From positions 2,867,501 through 2,929,500 of the forward strand of contig WPIO01000028.1 of NCBI GenBank assembly GCA_009760855.2: DNA of 62,000 nucleotides. Direction: 5' to 3'. A program made the translations under genes and the position numbers. The stretch comes from Cristatella mucedo. Lineage: Eukaryota > Bryozoa > Phylactolaemata > Cristatellidae. Positions 45,186-56,689 of the stretch are shown here, piece after piece. Positions within the stretch are counted from its first letter, which is position 1. Each line of letters begins with the position of its first letter. The notes beneath the pieces were generated by a model, which was given only the letters and a program-made list of their open reading frames with translations, was not told the DNA's origin and searched no databases.

Positions 45186-45869
45186 CATTCACAAGTCATT
45201 GATTTATTATGAACTAAGTGTCAGAGAGTTAATTTCAAGCGTTTTCACGCTATATTTAGAGTACTGAACAGCACTTTAGCTCACAGTTTCTTAAGTCTCT
45301 AGGTTTTATTTATGAGTTGGTGAAAGGTTGCTGACTAAAACTCCGTTTATGCGTCGTTAGCACCCGTGCGTGCAGGCACGTGACGAAAGGATCACGACCG
45401 AACGAGGCCGAAATTGACTGTCTAATTTACTATGCACTCCTAATCCAGGGTTTAGAGGGCAGGTTGTAATAGCATTTGCACCTGGACTTGATAGCTCTCA
45501 CAAACCGAGTATAGGTAGGTAGGTATACTTCTGTATTTTGTTTCTTCAACGAGCTTTTTTAGTTCTACTGAAATCATCCCAGGTTCGCTGGTTCAACCAT
45601 CTGCTTTCCTATGGTGACATTGTAGAATTTATAAAATTTATATCAGCACTAACTCTTTAAAGATAAGAATGCTCTAGCATGCAAATCCGAGAACTGGGAC
45701 TTAAACAAGGTGGATGCACGCCGTCTGAATTTGAGTCCGGTATTTTTAGCAAGTTTTTATATTTTAACGGCAACTGCAAAGCAACATTTGAGAACTGAAT
45801 CTCTATCTAAGAACTTGAAATTGTATATATTAATCTCTCATAGCAGGTAAATGCTGGAGATTCTAATGA
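45186..45869. other. No recognisable feature
   Basis: AT-rich; includes the short palindrome-like 'taggtaggtaggta' near 45510. No gene recognised. Confidence 0.45.
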
Positions 45870-46254
45870 TAACGGTTATCTATTGCTTGTCGTAATGCGC
45901 CCTATACTTTCTGTTAGATGACTACCCAGTTAACTCGCAATGCCAGCTTCGTGAGAACGAAGAGATATCGATCCAACGCATGATGCATTTGTCATTTAAT
46001 AACTGGTTAGCATTGTTAGTACCGCTAATTGAGGCACATATAGGCTATTTAAAAGACTACTGGATCAACTAGTGCAAATAATTATACAGCTTTCACTCGT
46101 TGCGTTGTCCACTCGAACCATCTTAAAAAACAGCAATCTATTAATCATGAAGTTTCACCTTCATAGGTTTCTTACAGGTTAATGTAAGAGACTTGTGACT
46201 CTTATCGTAAGACTAATCTTTTAACTTTTCGTTGCAAACTTATACTAGTGATAA

Positions 46255-46370
46255 CAATACATTTTAGCGCCCTCAGAGAGCTTTTATCTTTCCTTGACAC
46301 TGTACATATGCTGTAAAGGCTGTATGACCATGTGGTTAGTGGTAACATTCACGGTGTCGCCATGTGAAAT
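46255..46370 (-). mobile_element. LINE-A 3' end remnant in D2
   Basis: 'tagcgccctcagagagc', 'catatgctgtaaagg' match the reversed LINE-A stem-loop and 3' region and the D1 remnant at 26990-27100. Confidence 0.7.
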
Positions 46371-46773
46371 ATAATTATTGGTAAGTTTCTTGGTATCATC
46401 GTTCATATCGCACGAATAGTTGACAACAACGACCCAGCATAGCCAGCAGCAAACAAGAGCGTTATTGATGCATCGTTTTTGAACCTCGCCATAAAATGCC
46501 ATCTTTTCATAAATTGAGTACATTTTCTGACGCACTGCTGCTCGTGAAATTCATTGCACGCTTATCATATTTGTCCTCGATGAGTAGAATTAGCAGAAAT
46601 AGTGACTATCGAGAATCGTGCATTTTCAAAAAATCCTATTTCTTCTTATAACAAAGCAAAATCTTAAAGCAATTCACTTTTAAAATAGTTTGAGATCATT
46701 ATCATTAGCAATTGCTCCTCATTTATTGTTCACTGAACTCATTTTTATGTTAAGTGACACAATGTTTACATGC

Positions 46774-47030
46774 TTAACCTCTGCGGCGGCAGTTGCTTAT
46801 CTTAGCCGATTCCTGACAAAAATAGCTACACGGAAAAAGCAAGCACGCGTCCGGATAAACCTGCCACAAAAACAAGGGTCTTTTTAAAATACTAGATTTC
46901 TTTTCCGGAGTGCCTTGGGTCATTCCAGTTAAGATAGTGACTGGTTGTAGCTGATCCGGCAGTGAGCCAGGCATTGTATCTAAATAAATAACGACTAACA
47001 GTAGCAAATGATTTAGCTGAATATTTATGC
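46774..47030 (-). CDS. Candidate downstream exon, D2 copy (weak)
   Basis: Minus-strand frame after 'atattcag', with 'PDQLQPVT', 'QGTPEKK', 'SYFC' in common with 27553-27780. The GTAAGT donor of D1 is replaced by 'gtcagg', so the splice site is not kept. Phase does not match the 47519 donor. Most likely non-coding or decayed. Confidence 0.12.
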
Positions 47031-47518
47031 AGCTTCTAGCACAGTTTATGACAATTCAAAATATTATCGCTGAAATTACGACTACAATTAATATTCCCGA
47101 AAGTGTTCATCAACGTGAACATGCTAGCTCATATTCCTGAAGTAGCCTTCATCATGCAAGCCTAAAAATTAGTCTAATTTGTTCGCCATTCCATCTCCTA
47201 TGCTAGATTTCTTCGCTAATTGTAAATCTTTAACAGAAATAAAATAAAATCCAGTTATTTAAAGCAATGAGAAATGAGCAAAATATATTTAAAGTGATTC
47301 ATAAACCTCTTGGCTACTATTTTTCAGTGGAATTTCTTGATTAGTACCGATGATTACTGAGACGACAATAAATGTGATGCTGGCCTATCACTCGAGAGAT
47401 TTCTCACCAATAAACCATCAACCATATTAACACCAGTGAAAGCTTTTTAATTATAACAAACTAGCGACACATACATTTTCTACATCTATCAGTTGCATGG
47501 ATGAAGTTCATTAGTTAC

Positions 47519-47588
47519 CTGGATTTGACAAAGATGAAACTGAAACAAACAATGCAGCTCCCGTCGTTAGTAGTAAGACGGCGTTCAT
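47519..47588 (-). CDS. Candidate signal-peptide exon, D2 copy
   Basis: Same structure as 28275-28344: 'gaaggaa' before ATG (47588), 23 codons beginning MNAVLLLTTGAALFVSVSS, then CCAG|GTAACT, a plausible donor, in phase 1. Exon length is identical (70 bases). The first 13 codons differ from D1 at only two positions by eye, more alike than the flanking non-coding DNA. This supports a real, duplicated first exon of an unidentified secreted protein. Confidence 0.42.
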
Positions 47589-48164
47589 TTCCTTCTCCCT
47601 TCAATGAAAGTTTCGCATTCAGCCACTTGCGCCACGGCACTTCATACAATTGTCATTTTTCGACTAAGAAACGTATTCTAACGCATGCTTGGAGAGTATA
47701 AACCATTGCTTAAAATACTAAAAAATGTACGAGCACATAATTGACGTGGTTTGTTTAGCTAAAAATAAATGACTCGACTAGAGTCTACTATTTGCTTCTT
47801 CGCATGCCAGCAGTATTAATTCTATCGCTAGCTCAAACTTCTCGAGCGGTACACGCGATAAACTTAGTTTCCTGTGAGTATCATTAAGCAGAAAAACCTT
47901 TTCACGGGCAACTGCCACCTTGAAATAAGCTATCGATATTGGTCTGACTCACATAAGATCTTGACTTAAGCTGAGGCAGTCAGGGAATACAGCTCTGACT
48001 TTACTTTTCATTAAAAGATCACGTCAGCAGCAGAGACAAGTCTGCTTACTCCCAGCTCAGATGTATTATTGTCTGACGTGCTAATTGGGAATGCCACTTT
48101 GAAGTTGGTCAATAAGTTTGTTACACATTCTTTCAACTTTTTAAACTTGATAGCATTCCGATGA

Positions 48165-48400
48165 TTCTGTGCTTGTCATTTCGAACGTACAGTTGTTTCA
48201 AACTTCAGCAGCTAGGCTTGTCAGTCACGAACATCGCAGTTTCAATATTACAGAGCGTGCCCGATTTGTACTGCGTCTCCAGAAAAAAAGCGTATTGACA
48301 TCAAGGTTTTGCCAGTCACGTTTACTGTCCGTAATTATCTTGTTCCGGCAAACTAATCCGAGCTACTTTCCAAGAAGATAGCTTTCTACACTGATAACTC
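48165..48400 (+). mobile_element. LINE-A fragment in D2, decayed
   Basis: 'cagcagctaggcttgtcagtcacgaacatcgcag' corresponds to LINE-A '[11 protein letters not shown]'. Counterpart of 29030-29272 in D1, thus older than the duplication. Confidence 0.7.
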
Positions 48401-48821
48401 AATTTGCTTAGTTGTGCCTCAAAAAAATTTAAATAATTAAAAACCTATTACTTTAGTTATGATGCGTTTAATTCCAGATACTAACTAACGAATGAAGTCG
48501 TTAAATTCTTGGCTTAACTACTATTAAAAGGAGCGAAAAAGCATCTCTTACTCCTTACACGAGCTTGGTCTTGGGAAAAACTTATTGTATGGCTATGCAT
48601 GCTGATTTCTTGCATATTATCGTGAACCTCTTAATAGGGTATCTATGTAGCACAGGTAAAATGTCTAGTAGTTATTTTCTCAGAGGGTGCTTAAGCAGCA
48701 ATTTATTCTAATAATATAACTTTACTGTTGTCATTGTTATTAGCACGATGCTTTTACCTGATCTCACTTTGGTGTGTACTCGTGGTCCCTTAACTCATAG
48801 TAAAAAAATGCTAGACGATTT

Positions 48822-48972
48822 ATTAGCCTCTTTTTGTATAGCGACAGAAAAATCTTTACGGCTATCACTGCAGCTTGCAGTGGTGATTAAGGTCTGCTCA
48901 CCGCAGGATTCGAACACATGACCTCCGGGCAGAGGTCGTAAAAAGCTACCATCTTTCCTAGAGAGCCATTAC
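48822..48972 (-). mobile_element. SINE-2 copy, private to D2
   Basis: Antisense: 'agcctctttttgtatagcga', 'ctgcagcttgcagtggtgat', B-box region 'aggattcgaacacatg'. D1 lacks it near 29790. Confidence 0.87.
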
Positions 48973-49079
48973 GTACATTAAGATACGATAAATACTTCTT
49001 AGTTTTGATGATCCCATGACCCTGTGTTTCACTAGTTAAAACATATTATTGGATAGAATTGAGTCTGATAGCTGCAACC

Positions 49080-49099
49080 CGGGTTACCATGGTAACCCG
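49080..49099. promoter_or_regulatory. 20-base perfect palindrome matching the RFX X-box consensus
   Basis: 'CGGGTTACCATGGTAACCCG' is its own reverse complement. Its core GTTACCATGGTAAC fits the X-box (GTNRCC-AT-RGYAAC type) bound by RFX factors, which control ciliary genes in animals. Whether it is functional is unknown: it is next to an insertion and no promoter or gene is recognised nearby. Confidence 0.4.
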
Positions 49100-49297
49100 A
49101 ATGAGCCCAGACTTTCTTTAACTACCTGAATATTGGTCCAAATAATATACAAACAGGCTAAAAAATGTCAGGCTTGTCGAGTTCTATTACTCAGCAGAAA
49201 GAGAGCTATTTTGAAAACGATGATTTTTATTTCGCAGGTGCACAGTGGCTGACCAGATCCAGGGCTAGGATCCCGGGCTCGATCACGAAAATGGAGC

Positions 49298-49612
49298 TTA
49301 TTTTTTGAGAAATAGCTCAAGATTTATGGGTGATTTAGGACAACCGCTGATGCCTTCTTCGGGCGCCCCACAGAGTGTATCTGCACGCCCGGAGCAGCCT
49401 TCTTTGCTGATGCACTTTTTTCTGCCACGAGTCTGCGCCATATCGGATGCCGCCACCAACGGCGTGCCAATATTGTCTGGATCTCCGTCCTTATTAACCG
49501 CATAACAGCCCAAGCGAGCACTGGTGCCGCAATTCCGGATTACTTGCATAATCCTGTCAGACCAGCAATTGGCAATGAAGTTCCCGGGAAAATGTTTCCC
49601 AAAAACTTGCAC
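49298..49612 (-). CDS. Unrecognised 104-codon ORF in the D2-specific insertion
   Basis: Minus-strand frame, GC-richer than its surroundings, with eight cysteines, among them 'CWSDRIMQVIRNCG', 'KKCISKEGCS' and 'LCGAPEEGISGCP'. No start context or domain I can name; overlapping frames on both strands are also open, which weakens the case. It may be an exon captured with, or part of, the surrounding insertion. Confidence 0.22.
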   Translation of the reverse strand: MQVFGKHFPGNFIANCWSDRIMQVIRNCGTSARLGCYAVNKDGDPDNIGTPLVAASDMAQTRGRKKCISKEGCSGRADTLCGAPEEGISGCPKSPINLELFLKK

Positions 49613-49686
49613 AGCAGTTCCACTGCGTTTTTAAGAACATCATTGCAAACATCTTTTATATCGTCATAATAGCAGATCCGTAGCGT

Positions 49687-50166
49687 GCGTTCTTATGCTG
49701 ACCCACAAGGCCCGCCACGGCTTGGCTCCTTCATACCTAGCTGAACTGCTGCATCAGTTTCAGCCTGTTCGCGCCCTTAGGTCCTGTGTGGACAATAAAT
49801 TAGCTGTCCCATTCCTCCGCTTAAAGACAGTTGGCGACAGAAGCTTTAGCTCTGCAGGTCCTAGACTGTGGAACTCGCTTCCACAATTCTTGCGCAACGA
49901 CATCTACTTTACTACTGCCGACTATGGCACATCTTTTTCAGCGGTCCTGAACTGCTACTTCTATGCTACTCACTACCTCAACTGCTCTCCTAACTCTGCT
50001 ATGCTTCCCACTTTCTCTTTGTTGCGTGAGACGAAGTCTGTTGGCTACCGAATGCGTACCGAAAGCCGCTTAGGCTGTGAGTGCGCTATACAAAACTCTC
50101 CTGCGTAACACTCACATGGTCTTTATGACTTTGTGGAGTTACTGACGGAGATACATTACATTACAT
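49687..50166 (+). mobile_element. LINE-B copy, strongly 5'-truncated
   Basis: Begins at '[20 protein letters not shown]' and ends with the TAA stop at 50106-50108, the short 3' region and 'gatacattacattacat'. Nearly identical to 23450-23900 and 59958-60395, so recent. Confidence 0.93.
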
Positions 50167-50543
50167 CCTTTCATTAAGCTCTTGAGCACATAGTTTGCTT
50201 TGATACGATTCTGATGGTGCTGCTCCTGAATCAAGTCAACAGCTTTTTTTACCTCGAATCGCTATATTTTGTGGAGCAGCCGTCCACAAAATAAATAGCT
50301 AATTGCGATTCTACTATTGGAAAATTGGTAACCCGAGTAACCGCCATCGGGCTCAATAGTTAAATGTGACCTGCCTGATATATTTAACTAGAAGCTTCGA
50401 AACGGTTGTCAAACTGAAGTCAAAATATTTTCTATATAGTTATGAGGAATTCTTAATCCTGCGCCACGCAAAAATGATGGGAAATAAAAGTAAAGTATAC
50501 GCAGCTAACTATGGTATAGTACACACAAAAATCCAAACTATTT

Positions 50544-50692
50544 CAACAGCCTCTTTTTGTATAGCGACAGAAGAGCCTTTACGGTTATCACCACCGCTTG
50601 CAGTGGCGATAAAGGATCGCCCACCGCAGGAATCGAACCCACGACATGGTCACAAGGTCGTGAAAGCAACAGCTTTACCTAGTGTGCCATCA
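50544..50692 (-). mobile_element. SINE-2 copy, near consensus
   Basis: Antisense: 'aacagcctctttttgtatag', 'cgacagaagagcctttacgg', 'ccaccgcttgcagtggcgat', B-box region 'ggaatcgaacccacga', head end 'gtgccatcac'. Best preserved SINE-2 together with 43474-43633. Confidence 0.9.
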
Positions 50693-51639
50693 CGTCTCAC
50701 CTGGCGTTCTCCTAAACTGCACGGTTAAATCAAAATAATTGTCTCTTTTACGATAGACAGGCTGAAAAGAAAACACAGCCATAGGCAACGCCTAGTGTAA
50801 CTGTTACGGTGCAACTCCTTACGGATGTGAAGTTGGACATCATAGTAATGCACAGTAATGGCTGCACTTGTATTGAAAAGTACTCTATTACTAAGGCAAT
50901 AGCATTCCTATGGTAGCAATAAGTGGCTCTGTGATTGGCTAGGAATGAAACAGTCACACGAAGCTGAAATACAAGGAGTTGGCCGCAATGCTATAGGCTA
51001 GTATTAGCTCTGCCATTTTTTAATCCCGGCATAACAGCTACTTACTTTTTGTTTAGCCAAGCAGGGTCACAAAATAGGCATCTCACGCTGGCTCGGATGG
51101 CCAAAGATCGCTGAATCCGTTAGAGTCATAGTTTAGAGCCATAGTCATTCTCGCTTTCTGACATAGAGCGCTCTAACGTGCGTTCGTGTTCGTTGCAGAA
51201 TTATTCCGAAAACCGATGTTCTTGCGAACATCGTATACGGAAATAATACAGCGAAGACCTTTTTAAAGTTATTCTGATTTTTATTTTACCGTAGCGCGTA
51301 AGAAATTACGTGCCTATGGATATCTAAACGATTATCGTTTTGGGCTGCTGGGTCCGCCATGCCTGCTGCTGCCTTAGCCACGCCGGCGGCTAGGAACCTG
51401 CATGTTAGTTAGGATCGTCAGAAGCTTATTTATCGCTTCTTCATCGTAAATCAAATGCATTTCTATATATTAATGCTGTTTCTAAGCTTCGTGAACTATG
51501 CATTAACAAAAGAAAAGCGCCTCAGAGCCGCGGCGGTGACCGGAACAGCCCGCTCAGACGCCGCTCGTTGGGGGGTAGAACTGCGAGCTGAGTAACCGCT
51601 CATTTGGTATTCCTAGCATTGCCTCAAACAGCTCAGTAC
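50693..51639. other. Upstream region of the long LINE-A, possible 5' untranslated part
   Basis: D1 has no counterpart for most of it, so at least the right part may belong to the LINE-A that follows. It is GC-richer from 51340 to 51560. A perfect hairpin with arms CGATGTTC / GAACATCG and loop TTGC stands at 51214-51233. The true 5' end of the element could not be fixed. Confidence 0.4.
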
Positions 51640-54535
51640 GTTCCCCCACATGAGTCACTGTGAATCTCTCTAACTTAGAGCTCATCAGACCTGCTATAGC
51701 TCCATTGACAAGACTAAATGCTTGCCTTTGGAATCCTAGCTCAATGTGCAATAAACCTTTGGTAACAAGCGACCTTATTTCTGAAAATGGTATCGACCTG
51801 CTCGCCCTAACTGAAACTTGGCTAAAATCGATGAAGTGCCCGACAATTAAAGACGACACTCCGACTGGTTTCTCATTCTTTCACGCCCCTAGAACAATCA
51901 AAACTGGAGGTGGAGTTGCTGTTATCGTGCGCTCGAAATTCAACGTCAAGCCATTTGCAGTACCCTCGAAGCAGTCTTCTGAATCAATTGTCTTGGTTTC
52001 TCCCGAAAACAAGCTACCAATACTGGCAGTAGTCCATCACCCACCAGGTACCAAATCCTCCTTTGTCTCAGACTTCTCCGATCTCTTTTTGATTCTTTGT
52101 GCAAGAAATTGATCCTTCCTCGTAATAAGAGATCTCAACATTCACTTTGATAACTTATCTGACACATTCATCACTGAATTATGTGCATTGACTGACTCAA
52201 GGACTCTTGTGCCTCAAGTGCATGGCCATACTCACATCAAGGGTCACACACTCGACCAGATTTTCTCATGCAACTGCACTTTGTAATCACCAAATATGAC
52301 CTTATTCTGCTTATCTGACCACGTGCAGATCTCATTCAATCTACAGGGTGTGCCCATCTCTTCCTTAAAAATAACCTGTGAATCGCGAAACCTCAAGACC
52401 CTTGACATCGATGCTGTCCGTGCAAGAATATCTGCTTCTCCTGTGCTGCTCAGTCCTCCCTCCAATCTGTCATGATTGGTAGATAGCTACAATACGTCAC
52501 TAGCTGACACGCTCGACGAGTTTGCACCTCTGACAGAGCGAACTGTGCCCCTCGCCGAAACGGTCTATGGTTTACCACCGACATTAAACTAGCCAGGTCT
52601 ACTAACCGCAAGCTTGAAAAAGTATGCAAGAGATCAGGGCTGACTGTCCATCGACAGGCATTTAAATGACTACTGTAGGTCGTTCCAATCGATTTATGCA
52701 AAGGCCAAGTCCAGCTTCTATAGAAACATTGCTGAATCACAGATGCACAATTCAGAAATGCTGATGTCGAAGATCAACCATCTCCTCAGCAGCTCCCAGA
52801 TTAGCTCCTTACCTGGTGATCCTTGTGAGGATCTAGCCGATCGCTTCTCTCGATTCTTTGTGCAGAAGATAGACAAAATCATGGAGTCCATACCTGCGAT
52901 GACAACCTCCCCCTAGAATGCTGTTCGCCGATTCCTGGCTGCTCCTCAATGTCTACATTTAAGCAGGTGCCTGGTGATCTCGTCCTGAAGTTCATATCCC
53001 AATCAAAGAAGACAACGAGTCCTCTTGACTCTATTCCCACTGTCCTGTTCCTACCTTGCATTGATCTGCTGCTGCAATGCATAACCAACATCATTAATAT
53101 GTCATTAGCCTCTGGTCATGTCCCAGCACCTTTCAAATAGGCTATAGTCAGGCCACTTCTCAAGAAAGCGACACTGGACCAAGAGAGCTTGAGCAACTGC
53201 CGCCCAGCCTCCCTGCTACCATTCCTATCAAAGACACTGGAACGGGTCATGGCAGCCCAGCTGAACTCATATTTTGAAACTTCGCACCTGGCCAATAACT
53301 TCTAGTCTGGCTTTAGAGCAAATCAATCCACAGAGTCAGCCATGCTTAGGGTGTACAACGACCTACTTGAGAATGCAGACATGGGTAGAGTATCTCTGCT
53401 TCTTTTGCTTGATCTTTCGGCAGCTTTTGATACTATCGATCACAAAGTTCTTCTAGAGCGCCTCTCGTCTCACCTGGCATCACTCGCACTGCTCTACAAC
53501 GGTTCAGATCATATCTCGGTGGGAGACTCCGGAGTATTGACGTAAATGTACAAAGATCATCCGAGTTATCTCTGAAATATGGGGTACCTCGAGGCCTCGT
53601 GCTAGGTCCGGTTCTTTTCACGGTCTATACTCTCCCTCTTGCTGATGTGATTGCCAAGCACAATCTAGGCTTTCGCTTTTATGCGGATGACATTCAGCTG
53701 TACCTTTGCGTTGATCCGTCAAGGTCTTCAAGCACCCCAAATCCTCTCAACTCACTTGCTGCATGTATTTATGACAACCACACATAGATGGCTGCAAATT
53801 TTTTTAAACTAAACGATGATAAAACTAACTATTTTTGGGCAAGCCTAGTACGATTCATAAATTGGAAAGGCTGACGCTCAAAATCGGCTCTGTCAGCATA
53901 TCTCCTGTTGAATCAGGTCGAAATCTAGGTGCCATGTTCCAAAGTGACCTTTCGTTAGACGACCACATTAACTCCACAATCAAGTTTGCCTACTTTCAGC
54001 TACATAATATTGCTAAAATTCGGCTTGTTAAGATAAGGATACCATGTCTAAGTTGGTCCATGCATTTGTGACAACCCGACTTGACTTTTCTAACTCGCTG
54101 CTTGATGGCCTACCGGCATGTGCAATCAGGCGATTACAGCTGTTGCAAAACTCAACAGCTAGGCTTGTCTGTCTTGAACGTCGCAGTTTCCACATCACAC
54201 CACTTATCGCCGACCTGCACTGGCTATCAGTCAAGCAACTTATCGACCTCAAGGTTTTGTTGCTCACTTTTAGGTCACTTTTTAGGCTCCCTGTGATTCG
54301 TCCTTGATGTGCTTATGCGTTCTGACACAGTGCATGCTGCCACTAACAACATTTGCATGCTGACCCTGTGTATATCACCTCTAACAATGGTATTCAAGTT
54401 TTTTTTTTTTTATCAAGCATGGTATTATTCACCATTCGATTGCATTCCTTTGCAGCAAATGTAAAGCGTCTAGGAAGAGATTGAGTTCTCTGAAGGCGCT
54501 TCATCAAGTGATCAATCAATCAAAAAATCAAAATA
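51640..54535 (+). mobile_element. LINE-A, longest copy (endonuclease and reverse transcriptase), broken
   Basis: Only copy with both domains. Endonuclease text at 51660-52330: 'LWNSSMCNK'-like start (LNACLWNPSSMCNK), 'LLALTETWL', 'GGGVAVIVRS', 'RDLNIHFD' (family usually GDFNIH), 'LDQIFS', 'SDHVQISF'. Reverse transcriptase from ~52950: 'SPLDSIPT', 'IVRPLLKKATLD', 'NCRPASLLPFLSKTLERV', '[18 protein letters not shown]', 'FYADDIQLY'. Frameshifts near 52105 and 53490 and several stops inactivate it. About 240 bases of C-terminal code are missing at 54267-54290. It ends with the stem-loop (54465-54503) and 'aatcaatcaatc' instead of a TTA tail. Confidence 0.93.
51660..52112 (+). pseudogene. LINE-A apurinic-like endonuclease, N-terminal part
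   Basis: 150 codons with the endonuclease signatures up to 'SDLFLILCARN', then a stop; the domain continues in another frame at 52110-52330. This endonuclease family nicks target DNA to prime reverse transcription. The glutamate of 'LTETWL' and the later 'SDHV' histidine-region motif are present, so the domain is recognisable end to end despite the frameshift. Confidence 0.88.
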
Positions 54536-55220
54536 ATAATTGCCATTATCATTGTTATAGTTTGTTCTTTGCCTAAGCGATAATGTTGATAGAACATTTA
54601 GTTAGGTCTACTCGTTTTTATAATGTATGTTATTCGTCTCGCATGAGTTGTTTCAATCATATGCTAGCCAATTAATGCCCATTATACATACTTAGTCCTG
54701 CACAAGATTCCTTCTTGCCTTACACCAAGTTCAAATCTCTCGTTTTCCCATAGCATGTACTAGTGAAACTTTTGAATTTTTGGCAGCAAACTATCTCAAA
54801 TTAATGACGACCTATAATATCGCTTGTCACAATGATGACAGTTATAAAACATTTAGACCGCGCCCTCACAGAAATTAGTCTCTTTTTAGACATTTTAGGT
54901 ACGCTGTAATTGAATCGTGTCAAGTTGCTTAGCTCTTACATGCACTGACTTTGCTGACGAAATGACTTCTAGGAACCTTTGCATGGAACTTTTGAACTTG
55001 TGCATATCAATGTAGCATTTACGACTTTCAGACTGAGATTTACCTCCACAGGTAAGGAGCAAACGTACCGCGTCCCTTCCCCAGCCTCGTAGTCAGTACA
55101 CCGGGTCGGAGCCTTGGCAGTAGCAGTGGTGGCAACACTAACTGTTCGTACCGCGATTACATTAGCTAGCTCGTGGGCTATCTCTTTTAGTCCTGCCTGC
55201 CTTGGAACGACTTTGCAGCC
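54536..55220. repeat. D2, right part
   Basis: Aligns with D1 30047-30187 and 31247-31500 ('ctactcgtttttataatg' / 'ctacttgtttttacaatg'; 'agttcaaatctctcg' / 'gctcaaatctttg'). A decayed antisense LINE-A 3' end is at 54845-54960. 55020-55210 is GC-richer; its minus strand has a short open frame of unknown meaning. Confidence 0.7.
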
Positions 55221-55224
55221 TTCT

Positions 55225-56265
55225 TGTTATAATAATAATAATAATAATAATAATGCACTTAATTAAGCGCCCTCGAAGAACTTAATCTCTCTCTCGGCTT
55301 TTTATATTTTCTGCAAAGGCAAATGCAATTGAATGGTGAGTAATATCATGCTTAATAAGCAAACGAAATGAATAACATGGTTAGGGGTGACATGCACAGG
55401 GTCAGCATGCAAATGTGGTTAGTGGCAGCACGCATAAGCACATCAAGGACGAATCAAAGGGACCCACTAAATGCTGTCCGAAATAGGCGTGTTTTAAGTT
55501 GTTTTTAAATGTAGTCAGGTCAGATGTTCTGACGCAGGTTGGGAGGGAGTTCCAGGCTTTGGGAGCATACGAACTAAATGCACGGTCTCCAAAGGATTTG
55601 AGGTTTGTACGAGGTATTGGTAGACTGTTGGATTCAGAAAAGCGGGTGGTTCGATGCTTGGCCTGATGGGGGAGTATATCTGAGAGATAGGCTGGAGCCG
55701 TAGAATGAAGGGACCTAAAGGTGAACGACAAAACCTTGAAGTCAATCCGTTGCTTGACTGGTAGCCAGTGCAGGTCGGCAAGAAGTTGGGTAATGTGGCA
55801 ACTGCGACGCTCACGACATACAAGCCTAATTGCTGGGTTTTGCACCAGCTGCAATCGCCTGATCGCACATGCTGGTAGGCCAGTAAGCAGTGAGTTGCAG
55901 AAGTCGAGACGGGATGTCACGAATGCATCGACCAACTTGGACGTGGTATCCTTATCTAAGCAAGCCGAAATTTCAGCAATGTTTTGAAGCTGAAAATAGG
56001 CAGACTTGACTGTGGAGCTAATATGTTTGTCTAACGAGAGGTTGCTTTGGAATGTGACACCTAGATTTCAAGCTGATTCAACTGGAGATATGCTTGCAGA
56101 GCCAATTTTGAGCGTCAGCTTGTCCAATTTCTGAATCACACTGGGTTTGCCCAATACTAGTAAGTTGGTTTTATCATCGGTTAATTTTAGAAAATGTGCT
56201 GCCATCCACATGTGCGGATGTCATCAATACATGCAGCAAGTGAGTTGAGAGAATTCTTGCCTTGT
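55225..56265 (-). mobile_element. LINE-A, antisense, 5'-truncated, well preserved
   Basis: Left end is an (ATA)n tail (55228-55253), stem-loop ('aagcgccctcgaagaacttaatctctctct', damaged left arm), 3' untranslated region and, reading leftwards, the C-terminal coding region to about 56265. The open frame 55402-55935 begins 'LVDAFVTSRLDFCNSLL' and includes 'LHWLPVKQRI' and 'AWNSLPTCVR'; a one-codon deletion turns 'RTSPDLTTF' into 'RTSDLTTF'. A frameshift near 55485 ('LKHAYFGQH' for 'LKTYLFRTA') breaks the end. Confidence 0.92.
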
Positions 56266-56689
56266 GGCTGCTTCGTAATTATGCACCTTAATCTAGTCGA
56301 TGGAGCTGATATGTGCGGGTGAGTCTTGTAGAATTTTTCCAGCACTAACTCATTCTTAACTCCCAATGAGAGCTAGATCTTTTTTATAGGCGCTCTTTTA
56401 GGTCATGAGTATTTCAACTAAGAAATACATGTAATAACAACGTAAAGGACAATTCACATAAACGTATCAAATTGTGTGGGGAGTGAGGTCGTTTGTAGCT
56501 AAGCTGAAGAGTTCTCAACCATTTACAACGTTGTTCATTTGCATCATGAACATGATTGCCCTAATAACGCACAACATTTAGCTTAGACCTGACTTGGTAA
56601 TAGTTATGATTATTCAGAAAAACTAGAAAATATTTAATTACATGGAATCTTCTGGATGCAATCAGTAACCAGTGGCGGAGCAACAATTT
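56266..56689. other. No recognisable feature
   Basis: AT-rich sequence between LINE-A and the mariner fragment. It may hold a mariner terminus but none was identified. Confidence 0.45.

Larger units (their letters stand above)
49101..50336. mobile_element. Insertion of unknown type flanked by an 11-base direct repeat
   Basis: D1 has no equivalent of this segment. 'tggtaacccga' stands at both edges (49090-49100 and 50326-50336), as a target-site duplication would. Inside are a GC-rich patch with a minus-strand frame, a LINE-B 3' end and a perfect hairpin at 50266-50292 (arms ATTTTGTGGA / TCCACAAAAT). No transposase recognised; class undetermined. Confidence 0.45.
45870..50543. repeat. D2: segmental duplicate of D1 (left part)
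   Basis: Aligns with D1 from about 26620 to 29960. Private additions relative to D1 are the SINE-2 at 48822, the ~1.2-kb insertion at 49101-50336 (itself hit by LINE-B), the SINE-2 at 50544 and the long LINE-A ending at 54535. D-unit sequence resumes at 54536. Confidence 0.8.
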
